Shown here piece by piece: positions 9,530 to 22,692 of a DNA stretch of 30,841 nucleotides. A model generated the notes under the pieces. The model saw nothing but the letters and a program-made list of their open reading frames with translations. It did no database searches and was not told the DNA's origin. Where the stretch lies: positions 1 through 30,841 of the forward strand of contig CAKKTI010000258.1 of assembly GCA_920105805.1 (NCBI GenBank), written 5' to 3'. The translations under genes and the position numbers were made by a program. Positions within the stretch are counted from its first letter, which is position 1. Each line of letters opens with the position of its first letter. Source of the stretch: Condylostoma magnum (Eukaryota; Ciliophora; Heterotrichea; Heterotrichida; Condylostomatidae).

Positions 9530-12500
9530 TTAATAAAATGATTTTAATCTTGTTATCGTTTCTGAGTCTTTGGGTATAAGAAGCATGAAGTTATACAGGT
9601 TCTGCATTTTTGCTTTATAGCCGTGCTTTATTGAGTATCATAGGAGTATATATACAACTATAAAAAGCATTATTAATAGACCTGATGCTAGCCAGAATAA
9701 AGCATTAAAGTTATTGATTTCACTGTCTATGTAGTTTTATAATGCAGAAATTAGTTCGTAGTAATTTTATTCTAATTAAGCTTATCCATTTGCTATTGAT
9801 TTCAGTTACTTTAGATCAAAATCATTAGATCCTGTGTTTGTAATGCTGTATGAGTCAAGTATTAGTAGCCGCATTCCATTTAAGAGTCCGTGCTTAAAAT
9901 AGAGATTTGTATCATGAGATGATCCAAAAGCCAAATCTTGTATCTCTGAAAACTCGTTTATAATCTCCAATATATTTTAAAGTAGGTATTACTGTTATTC
10001 CTTTATAATATTTCATTGTTCTTCTACTAATTCATCTGCTGCTGTAAAGAACTACGGCCCAGGGAAGATAGTCTGTAGATCAAGATCATGGAATGACAAG
10101 TACTTATTTATTGTATAATATACTAAATCTCTGGTGTGAAGTTCCTATTCAAAAATACCTTGGAGCAAAGTAGGCTTTTGCAGCATAAGTTATTCAACAG
10201 TTTCTTTACCTATTAAAATTGTCACAGTTATTAAGCAAACTGAAACTATGTAGATGAAAGAAGACTTGACTAAAAGCTCCTTTCAGTAGTTGAACCAATG
10301 GAAAACTTTTTTAGGGTAGACTTATGCTGCGTCTCAGTTATGGAGTTCAATCAATCTTTACTGGTAAACTCCTAGCATTTCTGATATAATCGAGATCTTC
10401 AGTTAATACAGTATTTGGTAAAGTTAATTGAAAAGTTTGTGGACATAAATTGTGTAATATAGGAGGATTGCTAGAGATATTGCTAATAGGAGTAATGAGG
10501 TAGTTAGGTATAAAATGATTATTGATTAAAAGTTTGATGTTACTATATCCTCATAATTTATAAAGCTCTCAAAAACATTCATTGTATACTACTTTATGTA
10601 GGAATTACTAGCATTTATTAGATAATAATGGTAATCATGGAACTATGTTTTTTCATTTTAGCTTAAAAAGTCTTCGATGTGTTAAACTAGCTAATAAAGT
10701 ATGTTTACTAATGAATCATTTTACAGAGAAAATTGATTCATGTTCTAAGTTGGAATACTTTTCTTGTATAAATAATCATAGCAGTTGCAATTTGAAAATA
10801 ACTCTTAGTTTTAAGTTAAATATAAATAATTATCCTCAAATTCCTTCTTTTATACCTTCAGTGAGTTTATTAATGGGGATTATTCCATTAAGCTAACATT
10901 ATTATAATCTGCATATAAAATGTGAACTAATTTCCCTTACATATTTACTGAATTTGTTAGATTTAGCAGCTTCAAGTCTATATCAGTGCTCAAATTCGAT
11001 TCTATGTTATCATTGACTAATACAATAGAACAAATGTTAAGTCCAATAAGAAATACAACAGTAATAAAGAGTGTTAGATGTAAAACATTCAAAGCATAAT
11101 TGATTTTAACGTTAATTTTCTAATTTTCAATCTTATAGGCTGTAGATCTAGTTAAATTCTATGTACGGGAATTTTAGTCATATATTACAGCACTGCTTAG
11201 CATTTTTTTATCAATACTTTGAAATTGCGGCAATTATTATAAGATTTCCTAACTTCCAGCTATTTTTTTGATAGTTGTTTAATCTTAATTTCTGAATAAG
11301 ACGTGTTTCTATTCTTGGTATTAAGGAACTTAGACAGTTTCTGAAATTAAATCTGTTTATTATTGATGATCCTTAGAATTTCAAATACTAATAGTTTCTT
11401 CTTTCTCGGCAAAATATACAACATCAATAGTTCTTTGTTTAAATCATATAACCGCATGAACTACCTAAATATTTCTAAAGGAATAAAGTTCTAATGGATC
11501 CATATCTTCAAGTCTAATTCCTATAATATCTTCGATCTATTAACCTACTATAAGCTCATAATCGGATTAAAGTAAATTTGTTAGTCCTTTGCTATGTGAT
11601 AAAATTAGCCCATCGGACTATAATAAAGCAATTTCTCTATTCAGGGATAATTTTATTAATTTAACTAATAGAAAAGCATTACTGTTTCTTACTGTTAATT
11701 TTATTTCTATTTAACATTCAACTAAAAAGCCGGAGTAATCACTTAGGAATAGATAAGGAGGAAATAGTACTTTGCTTGATTTGCTTTGTCTTATAAATTT
11801 AGAAATATGCTACCCGTGTTGAATGTTGTAAGGGTATGGAATAAAATTGTTTATGTCTTAACCTACAACTAAATCCGGCTTTAAATTTAGGATTTCACTA
11901 CATGATTCACTAGCAAATAAAATAGTTCCTATGTTCCTTTCATTACCAGAAATAATCATTATACTAACATCCTGATCAAAGTAGTTTAGGTCTTATCCTA
12001 AGTACTTTTGCTAATTGTTTTGCAATGTATTGGTTTTTTATGCTAATATGTAGTTTCCTTTATCAAAATCATGTATTATATCTATATAGTATGAGCTTTG
12101 CATGTATATTAAGAAGCGAGTAGGAGGGTATTTATGCAGTTTTAAGTAGAGGTTATCAATCTATTATGCTATGCTACTTAAATTGTTCATTAGGTTTTCT
12201 ATTTTAGACTGCTTGGATTTGTTCTTATATAGTTCTTTTATTGTCTCAATCATCATTAAACAGAAATTTAAGTCTAAATATTTTGCTTCATCAATTTTCT
12301 CCTAAAATGAAAGAAATTTTTACTCCGGATTCGATTGTTTATTAATTTCCTTTCTCTGTTTCAATTCATTTATACACAAAAACTCCTGGAATGATTCCCA
12401 GAAAGAGCATGTACTTTTATTAACTAAGGATATTCTTAAATGAGCTAATTAGAAGTCTTATATAATATCTTGCAAAAAGTAAGATTCTATAATCAATGTG

Positions 12501-13417
12501 TAGTTTTTCATACCTAAATATGACTTTTATTTAAGTAATAGGAAAATCTACTGAATTTACCTTTTTATCTACTTTTTATTACTGTAAATATTGTTTCTCA
12601 ATACTAATTCGACTTAAAGCGGGGATTTTAGTTATAGAATTGGCAACTTTTGTAATTTATGTGTTTGGAGGTTCTTTGTCTTGTATACTTAATGTGCTAT
12701 AAAAATCAGTAAAGGAATAATAATGAATATCATTAGTATTATTAAAGTTGCATTTTATGTAATAGTTCCTAAGTAGAAACTTATTGAGCATGCCCACAGT
12801 ATAAAATTCTTATTAAAGTAAATACTACCTATTCTATAGTCATAAAAGGGAATTGAGGTGTAATAACTTATGATAATTATAGTTTAAAATATAAAAACTA
12901 ATCCATAAAACAATAGCTATGAGTCTTTTAATATAGTGAAATAGCAAATAATATAAAACACCTGCAGAATTGATTCATAGTATTATAAAATGCAATGACC
13001 CTTACATGATAGATTAATATCTAGCGTTACATGTCTAACACTAAAATTAAGGCTATTGTTTAAAAATTGTATTAATAATGTTCCTATCAAATTGAAAATG
13101 GCAAAATAAAGCAAAAATTAGCTATTGAGTCTTTAGTCGTCTACTTAATACTGAATTACCTGTATATCCTAGTATAAGTTATTGTAAATTATTGCAACAT
13201 AAAATGTAACTTAAGAAATATACAGAACCTCATGATTTAATTTGATCAGAACAGCTAAAATAGCGATCTTGAAGTTACTAATTTTTTATTTATTAGCTAC
13301 TTTATACATACAATATCATAATCATAAAACAATCAAGCATAAATTCCCACTTAGCGCTATTATAACAATATCCTAAATATTATACTAAATTATAATAGTA
13401 TCAACTCTGATAAGCAT
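9530..13417 (-). CDS. Multi-span membrane protein with PAS-like domain (ciliate family)
   Basis: A 1,295-residue protein in one frame. The first 300 or so residues hold several membrane spans, with Trp often encoded by TGA. A helical, charged region follows. About residues 485-620 form a PAS-like sensor domain: NIGTILFASESCSEIL, then VGQDINNFIPYPY, then HGQHISKFI. More membrane spans lie near the C-terminus (for example NALFWLASGLLIMLF) and the protein ends IPKDSETITRLKSFY. This layout matches the expanded multi-span PAS proteins of ciliates, thought to act as membrane sensors; the ligand is unknown. The stop is taken at TAA 9532-9530, because the next in-frame TGA (9451-9449) lies inside the convergent gene. 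The start may instead be ATG 13465, only one base after the upstream gene's stop. Confidence 0.75.
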
Positions 13418-13466
13418 TAGAAAGTTTCAAATATATTAAAAGCTATCTCAGTTATTAATTTCCATA

Positions 13467-15242
13467 TCAGGTGTGAAAAACAGGCTAATACTTTAAAGAG
13501 TCAATACACTTTATACCAAGATAGTTTAAATATACTAAAACTTTCTAGATTTCTTCTGGTATTACAACTGAAATATCATAATTCACACCTTAAACAGTAA
13601 TTTTTTGGCCTGAACCCCGAAGATCTTAAATCTAAACACTTGCTAATCCTTCAAATCAAACATCCTCTACTCTATTTCCATATATTTCATTTTTTTATTA
13701 CTAAGAATCTAAACTTCTCTTGGCTGGCCTATCGAAGCTGTACATTACAAGCAATGCTCCTACATTCATAATAAATAGCAAAACATAAGGGGCAAAAGCA
13801 CTGAACTACTGCAGATGAATTAAAACAATGGGAGCAAATACACCACCAATTCTTCCTAAAATGCAGCACATCCCTAAACTTAAGCTTCTTATTTCAGTCG
13901 GGAAAGTTTCGCAAGTAAAGGGAAACAGTGTATTAAACCATATACTACAAAAGAAGTTAACAACAGCCACTGGCATTATTATATAAGTGCTGTGTGCCAG
14001 TATAACAGAAGCGAGTAATCCGAAGCTTTCCAGTGTTTGGCATAAAATAATAGTGTTATTCCTTCCAAATGTAGCAGTATCAACCAAGAACACGTTTAAG
14101 ATGCAAGAAGGCAACTATATAGCCGTCAGTACAAGCATTCCGTTTAGAATATCCCTCGATGTTCCATCTTAATTCAATGACTATGGAACTATGAACAATA
14201 TTCCATAATAAGTAAAAATAGCGACTAGCCATAAATACTTAAGCCTTATAGTGTTTCCCAAATTATCCTTATTATACATAATTTTAATCTTCTACAGGCC
14301 TGTTTCAGAATACTCAGACTATGTCTACATAATGATTTCAATTTCCTACTAATTCAACTACTATTTATTATTAAACTTAGCAATAAAGTTCATTATACTC
14401 ACAGCTTCCTAATACCTTCCCTTTTTGGCTAGAAAATGTGGACTTTCATAGTAAAACACAGAGGCTAATACAGCAGCGATGAATATTGGCGAAGCCGATA
14501 AGACAATCATGTATCTCCAGGCATATCCACTTCCCAAATCAGGAATAAGCCAGTACGAAATAGCTACAATGATAACTGATCCCAGTGCAAAGTATATCTA
14601 AAGCATCACCATAAACATTCCTCTGTACTTCCCCGGACACACCTCCGCCATGTATGTAGACCCGGCCGGAATGCTCATACCTATACCAAACCCTGAAAGA
14701 GTTCTAGCAATCATGAAACTTCAAAACTCAGGCATAAAGGCTGAGGCTGTTGAGAAAGTAGATGTTATTATTAAACTTAGTCTTAGGAGCTTCATACGGC
14801 CCTAGTCGTCACTTATAAGGGAGCTTATAATACTTCCTAGTATAATTCCCGTGAAAATCATTGCTCCAAATAAGCCGACTTGGCTTGATGATAAGTTCCA
14901 CTCTTCTTGGAGGATTATTCCAAGGAGCGAGAGAATTGACATTTCACAGCCGTCTGTGAAGCTGTATATGCCGGCTATTAACATCACTGCTATTTAAAAG
15001 TTTCCAAAGCCTAAACGTGTGAAAATTTAGTCGATTGAGGATTGGATTAGGGGGTTTTCTTCGTGCTCTTCTTTACCCATTTTTACATCTTGGTGGGTGT
15101 TGAGATAGGAATTATTCAAAAAGACCGGGAGATTAGGGGTTTATGAAATATTCAGGAAGCTGCACTTATTGCTAGGCTGATAAGGTTGTGTGAATGGGAT
15201 TTAAGTAAATTTAAGAATTGTTGGTTTATTACCGTTATTCAT
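13467..15242 (-). CDS. MFS transporter, SV2 / SLC22-like
   Basis: A 591-residue membrane transporter. An N-terminal cytosolic tail of about 75 residues starts MNNGNKPTILKF and stays in frame with the first span. The N-terminal half carries SDDQGRMKLLRLS in the loop after TM2 and ARTLSGFGIGMSIPAG in TM4, the organic-cation / SV2 / SVOP pattern. PTEIRSLSLGMCCILGRIGG marks the equivalent part of the C-terminal half. About 75 residues follow the last span. TGA at 13658-13656 is read as Trp because the sequence after it (EGLASVQIQDLRGSGQKITV) stays clearly protein-like; if that TGA were a stop, the protein would end there. The final stop is TGA 13469-13467. The substrate is unknown. It lies 74 bases downstream of the deubiquitinase gene on the same strand. 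Confidence 0.85.
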
Positions 15243-15316
15243 ATTTTAAGGTTTAATTACCCTAGAATATCATTGTGTACATCCCAACTATAAAACCTAT
15301 TAAACTGTTATCTAAT

Positions 15317-18300
15317 TCAAATACTTCTCACCCTTCTTCCTCCTGGCGCTACATCATCAGAGAATCTATCAACCCACTTTAACTGTACATCGTTGAATCC
15401 TCTGTACTGTAAAAGCATTAAATCTCCAATAACGGCTCTAACAGTAGCTCTTTCCCAGCTCTATTGATTATACCCTACTAATTCAACTATATCTTCAGAA
15501 TTAACAGGGGGTAATTCTTCGTCGGAATCCCATACAACAGGCTCATGAATATTCTACAGCATGTTATTTAATCTCTGTAACTTACTACTGACATGCTTTC
15601 TAGCTGATTGCATTGATGCTTCTGAAATTTATCCGTATGGAGAAGCAGAAGGCTGTATGTAACTATTCTAGATCCAAGTTTACACCCAGCCAAATAATTG
15701 CGGATTCTTTTGTATAGTTTACTATACTTCTGCTGACTTGCTGGCTAGCTTGTAAATATAATCTAGACACAGCTATGTTTCTTTTATGTATAATTTGTTT
15801 TTTTCCATAAAAATTAAAAGTTGTTTTATACATACATCTACTCTGTGTTACTATAGTGTATCCTTCCCGTATATCATTACTCCTATTTATCTTAAGTAGT
15901 TTTTCTTATTTTCATACTATTTCATTGAAAAATTAGAAAATAATTGAGTGAGAAACTGATTTTAACGTTCTATATTATCCTTGGAAATACTGAAATAAAG
16001 TCTCCCAATGCTTTAAGCTGCTATTTTACTATCAGTCCACTGTAAAATTTCCTCGATACATTACTTCTGAGCTAGATCACTGTCTACTGAAGACGGTAAA
16101 AACCCATTTTCAGACTAATTAGCAAGTATAGCAATGGCAAACCCTAAACTTCCTCCAGATGATTAAAACCAGTAATTATAATCATCATCTTTGTCAATTT
16201 AACCCATTTCATCAGATGCATAGCCTAGATTAGTGTCTTAGAACTACTAAATAACTTCAAATTTATCAGTGATTTCCTTCCTCCACAAAGTTTTGATTAA
16301 AATTTTACTAATTTTACACTCGTTTCCTAGATCCGGGTATTTCTGTACAACTGAAAACAATAGCTCATAATACTAAGCATAGTGCCTGGATAGCGGCTTC
16401 TATGCATAATTTACACAATTCAGCATTCGTTTAAGTATATTAAGTGTATTGGCCTTATCAATAACTTCTAACGCTTGTTTACCCAGTGCAGTAATCAACT
16501 TCCTCTTTTCACTATTGGGTGCATCTAGCAGTAACTCTTTCAATACAGGAGGATAACTCAGAGTTTCTAAATACCACAAGCTTAAATCCCTACTCTACTT
16601 CAATTTATCCTGCAAGCTGATAGCAAGCAAGGCTATAGAAATGTTGTCCTTACTTCTAATCATAATCGTCATAAAATAGCTTAACCTGAACTTCTACAGC
16701 TCAAAATTATCAATACTTTCTAGATTTATCACAAAGTCAAAATACTCATGTGAGAAATTGTGTCTACATCTCCAGTACCTTTCATTTTCGTCACGAACCA
16801 TTTCCATCTCAATTTCTGTGGAGTTTTCCTTAGTACCGAAAGTGTAGGGCTCTAAATTCTCCTCATCCCCAGATCTTGGCTTGTAAGTTCCTGATCTCTC
16901 ATATAGTAAAAGATACGCATTTCTGTGCTTTTCACGCAAGGATTGGAACTAAGTGGAAGTAAATGTATTAGACCACGACCATCTTTCCTCTCCTCCGAAC
17001 GACTCAGCTGCTATGTCTTCCTTGTCTATATACCGTATGTAAGTGTCGTTGAATTCTAGCCACTTATCTTGATTTCCGTCCTTTATAAAGGAGTAATAAT
17101 GCCCGAAGTCAGCCGTTCCCATGTGTATTACTATCCCTTTTAGCTTGTATTAGTAATACTCGTCTGAATGCAGCTTCTCTGGAACTTTGATATCAGTCTC
17201 TTTTCCCTCTTTTATAGCGTTTTCGTACTCTCTCTGTAGGTCCATCCTAGTCAGCCCTTCTTGAGTATATGGTTCCATGTCCAGATCCTCAGGAAACTCG
17301 CAGTAATCGTTCACCTTTACTCTTTACATAGTGTCAAAGTCAAACTCGAATCTTCTAAGTGTTATTATCAGTATATTTGGTAGATGTTTTATGCAGACTC
17401 GTCTCAGGGCAGTTACTTTTGTATCACAGGACTCACACTAGTAAGCGTTTTCACCTTCAAGGATTTCTCCTTCTACAAAACTTTCCAAACTTTCAGTAAG
17501 GGATTTTTTCCCCTTGACTTACACAGGAAGTGTGAGATAGGGTTCATATCGCTCGCTTCTGTGAATGCAGTTTTGTTTGCCTATTAGCTCAGTTACTTAA
17601 GTACCCCCGAAATGCTCGCGTATGACCTGAGGATACTCCAACTGCCCTTCTAACTTATCCATAAAAGCGTTAAAGAACTCCTCTACATCCATCTACTCCT
17701 TAACGTTTATAGAGTTACCGTCCCAGTCCTTAAACGACATACAGAAAGCCTTGGGATTTATATACTGCTTATCTGAGTGCTTTAGGGCTGCCAGTATATA
17801 CTGCAGTTAGTACAGTATATTATCACTGAGTTCCTCCTAGTCCTGTACCTTTGACCCTAGAATGGAGTTCCTAAAGGTTTCGATTGTAAAAAGTTGCTGA
17901 ATAATAGAATTCATGTAGCAAGTACACCCTAGATTCTTCATTCCCACATATCCAGTATCAGATTTTTCTAAAGCTGCTGGAGAATTGTTCCAATCCGGCC
18001 GCCTGGATGTTCTCCAAGAAGGGTCAATTACATGTTTCTTTAAATATTGAATAGCTCCGGTAACAAACTCTTCATTTCTACAAAGTTTCAGCAGTAATTA
18101 AAAGGCGCCTTTGCGAGTTTGACTGTGTTTGCATTTTGGACGATTATTTGAGGATTTGGAGGTTTGGGTGGGAACTTCGAATAAACAGTTGTGTAAAACC
18201 AGTTCTAGTAGTTCATTTGAGGAAAGGTTGGGGTATGAGTTGATGAGTACTGAGGAAAGGAGTGTCAATGTTCCCCATAGAACGTTGTCCATTTCCTTGG

Positions 18301-21300
18301 CTGACTTCTCGCCAGGGTGGGCTTGTATATTTTCTATCAGAGGGTCTATGAATTGATCGTATTAAACTTGAGTTTGCTTTGATATGCACTGGGAGAATAA
18401 TTCCCAGTATTGCTCTGATTATTAGTTATCCTGTAGGGCTTGTTATAGTAGTTGTTCTAGCTAAATTATCAAAGTGTGTTGTAATGGCTCAATTTCTTTA
18501 AATAAATCTGCTACCTCCTAGCTCAAAGTTTCACTAGTACAGGTGATCAAGGAATTAGATAGTAATTATCTTAGATTTGAGTAGTTTTATATGGCAAGAT
18601 TAGCCTCACTCTCGTTTTAGTCCTCCGCTAATTATAGTAGTCTTTTTACAGATTATATAGTCAGTTTTACATCCTTAGACTCATTCCCACTTACACATAA
18701 ATTATCAATACAGTCTAATAATGTAGTAATTAAGCTTTAAACCTCTATTTACTCATTATTTTCAACCATATCAGACAACAACTGTATAATTCCACATTAC
18801 AGCATAATTTTAGCATCTCCACCATGCAACTCCTTAACATCCTCTACAAGTAGTTTCAATAAATGTTTAACTCCATCTTTCTAAGCAAAGTTGTCCTTCC
18901 ATTCCTAATCATTCGACAGGTCCTTTACTATAGTTAAACAGTAAAGCAGTCTATGAGGACTTGAGCAATTCAGTAAGTTTTCTACAGGCTCATTTAAATC
19001 ACTTAGCTTGGCCTTAAGAGTTGGGTTTATTGGAAGACTTGTAAGCAGGTTCCAGGCTAGCTCAGTGAAAGGTTGGTCTGGAATTGATACTAGATTCAAA
19101 AGCTAATCGATTAAATTAGGATAAAATGACAAAATCTCTTCTGAGTTTAATTCAGGAGCTATGTCATTAGTAAAGATCACATTAAGAAAGTAGAAGTTTA
19201 TAGATTTCAATGATAAATCGTCGTCTTATGGCCCGTAGATCTGTTTTTCAATTCTGAGTTAAACTGTATTATGAGGCTAGTTGTATAGAGTTGCTATCTT
19301 CCTTCTTAGATAGCCCATGTTACCGTTGCGATTAATAAACAGCTTTTGGTATTAGTTCTCTGACTGCTCTTTTAGATGAATCATAAATCCAGCGTTTTGG
19401 TCTAAAGCTTCGTCGTCTTGTCCCTCATTTCTTAAACTTTGGATGAATTGTAAGGCCCTTGTAACTATTTAAGGTGTCTGTATATTTTGTTATATAGTTT
19501 CTAAAACATTTGTGAGCATATCGTGCCAGATTTACTAGGCTTCAGTGATTAATTAATCTGAGAGTCTTTTGAATAAAGTGACTTGTACTTATATTGCCTC
19601 CTTGGCTACCTCGTCACTCTTTGCGTTTAGAATTATCAAGAAGTTTTCACTTAGGCCAATCACATCTTTATTGACTCGTTTTGAAATTGTTAGGTTTTTT
19701 AGGTTTAATCTGTTTTCAAATAAGTTGATTGATAGAAAGAAGTACTTAAAAGTGGTATAGCCTGTTTTGCTTATATCACTAAAACTATGTTTTTGAGGAT
19801 TTGATATAAAATCTGTGAATACTCCCTGCATTAGTTGGTAGTTAAAGGGTACTTGTCTATATATACTACCAGATTTAAGCCATTGTAGAAGAATATCAGA
19901 GTCACTGGGTGTTAATGAATTTAGAATCAGACAATTCCACAGTCTCTCTATATGTTAATAGCTTAAACTAGCTGTATTACCCGCTTATTTGTAAATATAT
20001 TCCAACAAATTGAGTCTTTTCTTCAATTAAGTTACATGAGAGTACTTTCCTATGATCTATTTAGAGTCTTTTATCTTTCCATGATACTTCTGATAGTATC
20101 GTTCTGTGCTTTCCACTATAATCTCTTAGATATCTAAATCCTATAGAAAAGTATGAATAGAGTTTGATTAAAGGCCGTTTGACGACCCTAAAATTTCAAT
20201 CATTAAATTGATCATCTAAGGAACTGAATCATCTTCTTGGATATGTTTGACACATATGTTAAAATACTCAGGTAATTCTCTACTAAATTCACATGCATGC
20301 AGAATGTTTCCTACATGCTCAGTAGCCAGCTTACTGTTCTGTATAGGGCTGCTATCAAGCATGGCTTACATTAATAAATCTAGTCCATAGTTGTTTTTAC
20401 TATCTTAAGCCCTGGCTTAATCAATCGCATTAATAGTGAACTCTTTTAGCATTTTCATGAACTCCTCTGTATATTGACTCATAGGGATTTATTACAGCTT
20501 CTCAAAAATGAAGTCATTTAACTCTATTGGTAACTTCGAAGCTATTTCCTTTATTACGTTATGAGTTGCTTTTATAATAGAATCATGTTTATCTATAGAA
20601 GAGTTTCACAGTATGTCAAGATGCTCAACTGTGAATCTGTTGTTGCTGGCTAGGAATAAAATTATCTTAGTAAGTCGTTTTGTTAGCTCAACATGTGGCC
20701 TTTCCACTAAAACAAGTTATAAAAGCTTATTTTCTAGTATCCAGTTACACATCTGTTAATCACTGAGGTTTCTTTACTGCCTAAAGTGGGAAAAATCATC
20801 ATTGATTTCATCACTTACATTTTGATTAATTTCATTCATTCCCTTTATACGCTTTTCTAGGAAATTTGAGTTTAAAAACTTAAGTGCTAGGCTTAACATT
20901 GCAATTTCTATAGTATCTGGCCTTTGCCCGCCTCCATCAGTCTCATTTATCTTATTCAGTACTCTTTTTACAGTGTCAAATTTTAAAAATTTAATCTCTC
21001 CTTCTGATATGCTTTCAACTCTGTTTAAAATTGCTTAGTTTATTTAAGTAAAAATAGTACTTAGGAAATCACGACTCAAGAATATAGAAACAGCATGAAT
21101 TGGCAAGGTTTCTATAAACTCAAAAGGCACTCTGTTGTTTTCTTATTGGAAGTTGATGATTTTAATCAAGGAGTCAAATCCACCTTCCTTAGTGAACAGG
21201 TTGATTAAGTAGAGAAGAGTTTTGCTAAACTCTTTCTCTGCCATTGAAGATTTATCTGATACTTCGTAATCTTCTGGAATGTAATCATATGACAGGTAAA

Positions 21301-21922
21301 ATTATGAGCAATTATTATCCATTGCAAACAGCTTTTTAAGCATGTCGATTATTTAAGGCCAAGCACACACTAAGGCTACTTTCTTATCGGTCTCCATTAA
21401 TTGTTTATTGTTGAGGAAATCATACCAGTGGCCAAATAAACTAGGTGCCAAGGACAACCACTTAATAATCAACTTCATGCAAGCTGTAAGATATTCTACA
21501 ACAACTCTTTAATCTTATATCGACTGATAAATCTAATGGGCAAGTAAGCACTCTAAATTAACAAAAACAATTCCACGTAAAAACTGCGTTGTTTCGAATG
21601 CTGACTCAAACTCTAAATCATTTCCTACGACCTCTAAGATATCTTATGCCAAACGCTAGGTTTCTTAGTGAGAAAAAGTTCACTGTCTTAAGTTAATTCG
21701 CTTGTGAGCATACAACATTGCTGAATTCTGACGAAAAGGTGCTACTTTAGAGGAAGATAATGAAAGCCAGCTATTGTACGTATTGGGCCATCCGTCAAAG
21801 TTTACTAGTACTTTTTCTTCATCTATCTGTAAAACTTTAGCAATGCACCAGGTTTGCATTGCATCTTTTGCATCGATGTAGCTTCCCACTTAACACCAGG
21901 AAGGTATTTTAAGAGTAGACAT
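15317..21922 (-). CDS. USP34-like: Giant ubiquitin-specific protease, USP34-like
   Basis: A 2,201-residue deubiquitinase in one frame. Residues about 10-70 look like a Tudor/Agenet-type domain (VLVNFDGWPNTYNSWLSLSS, then APFR). A long helical, HEAT-like region follows, with a ubiquitin-like segment near residues 847-885. The USP catalytic domain starts with the Cys box NLGCTCYMNS (nucleophile Cys1335) and continues with EQMDVEEFFNAF, the FGG segment and the His box GIVIHMGTADFGHYYSFI (His1608), then WLEFNDTYI and ESFGGEERW. The His box and FGGE stretch are closest to USP34. Another 550 or so residues follow, ending GGRRVRSI at TGA 15319-15317. Codon 81 (21682-21680) is TGA read as Trp. The start ATG precedes the Tudor-like block. 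All catalytic boxes look intact. Confidence 0.93.
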
Positions 21923-21967
21923 TTTTTATTATTGGATAATCAGGTGTGCTTATAATAATTTAGAGTG

Positions 21968-21974
21968 TTTTATA
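21968..21974 (-). promoter_or_regulatory. TATA-like box before the deubiquitinase gene
   Basis: TATAAAA on the minus strand, about 46-52 bases upstream of the ATG at 21922, in the 105-base gap after the Rab gene. It supports separate transcription of the deubiquitinase; there is no experimental evidence. Confidence 0.3.
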
Positions 21975-22027
21975 GGCTTAGGATGTAGTTGATTAGCTTA
22001 TACAGTTCTTATATTAAAAATTACTAC

Positions 22028-22639
22028 TTAACAAGAACAACTCTGTTTATCTTCAACTCTCCTCAACTCTCTTTACCCAATTCCTCTCACTGGGTTAAAC
22101 TGCCCACTTTCAATTTTATTAATTATCAGTTTGGCCAGCCTTGTAAAAATCTCTTCTACATTCTCCCCAGTCAATGCACTCGTTTCTAATAATTATACTT
22201 CTTGCTCCTGACATATACCACTGGCTTCTATGAAATTAACCTGCCGACTTTCTTTTAAATCTGATTTGTTCCCGGCAACCACCAATGCTAAATCTGGCCG
22301 GGAGAGATTGCGAGCTTCCTATATTCAGTTTTATATATGGGAAAAGCTATCTGTGTTTGTTATATCGTATACTATTATGGCCCCTGCGGCACCTCTGTAG
22401 TATGATTAAGTCACACTACGGAATCTTTCTTAACCTGCAGTGTCTCAGATTTACAGCTGTATTTTCTTGTCTTAGACTTATAATGACTTTTAACCAAATT
22501 CAACTCCTAAGGTTTATGTAGAATTTTTCTTAAATCGCTGCTCTGTTAAGTAGTGGAGCAGACAGCTCTTGCCTGTGTTGCTATCCCCTATGATGATTAG
22601 TTTTAGGAGATAGTCGTAAAGCTCATGTTATTATGACAT
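22028..22639 (-). CDS. RAB4-like: Rab4-like small GTPase
   Basis: A 203-residue Rab of early and recycling endosomes. It shows the P-loop GDSNTGKSC (residues 18-26), switch I TLGVEFG, WDTAGQERF (65-73), [20 protein letters not shown] and [12 protein letters not shown]. The last of these, with [10 protein letters not shown] after it, is Rab4-specific in character. The C-terminus is S-C-S-C, a CXC geranylgeranylation signal directly followed by TAA. Trp65 is TGA (22447-22445) and the catalytic Gln70 is TAA (22432-22430), so this one gene shows both reassignments as well as TAA as a terminator. If TAA were only Gln, the frame would run on without a TGA into the deubiquitinase. The gap to the RBR gene stop is 53 bases. 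Confidence 0.95.
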
Positions 22640-22692
22640 TTTTAGAGGATTTGTTAGGAAAAGTTGATAATATATTCAGGTTTGACTACATT

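Noticed and set aside
2007-14200. atggaactatg occurring near 2007, 10638 and 14183
   Set aside because: Chance-level recurrence of an 11-mer in unrelated contexts.
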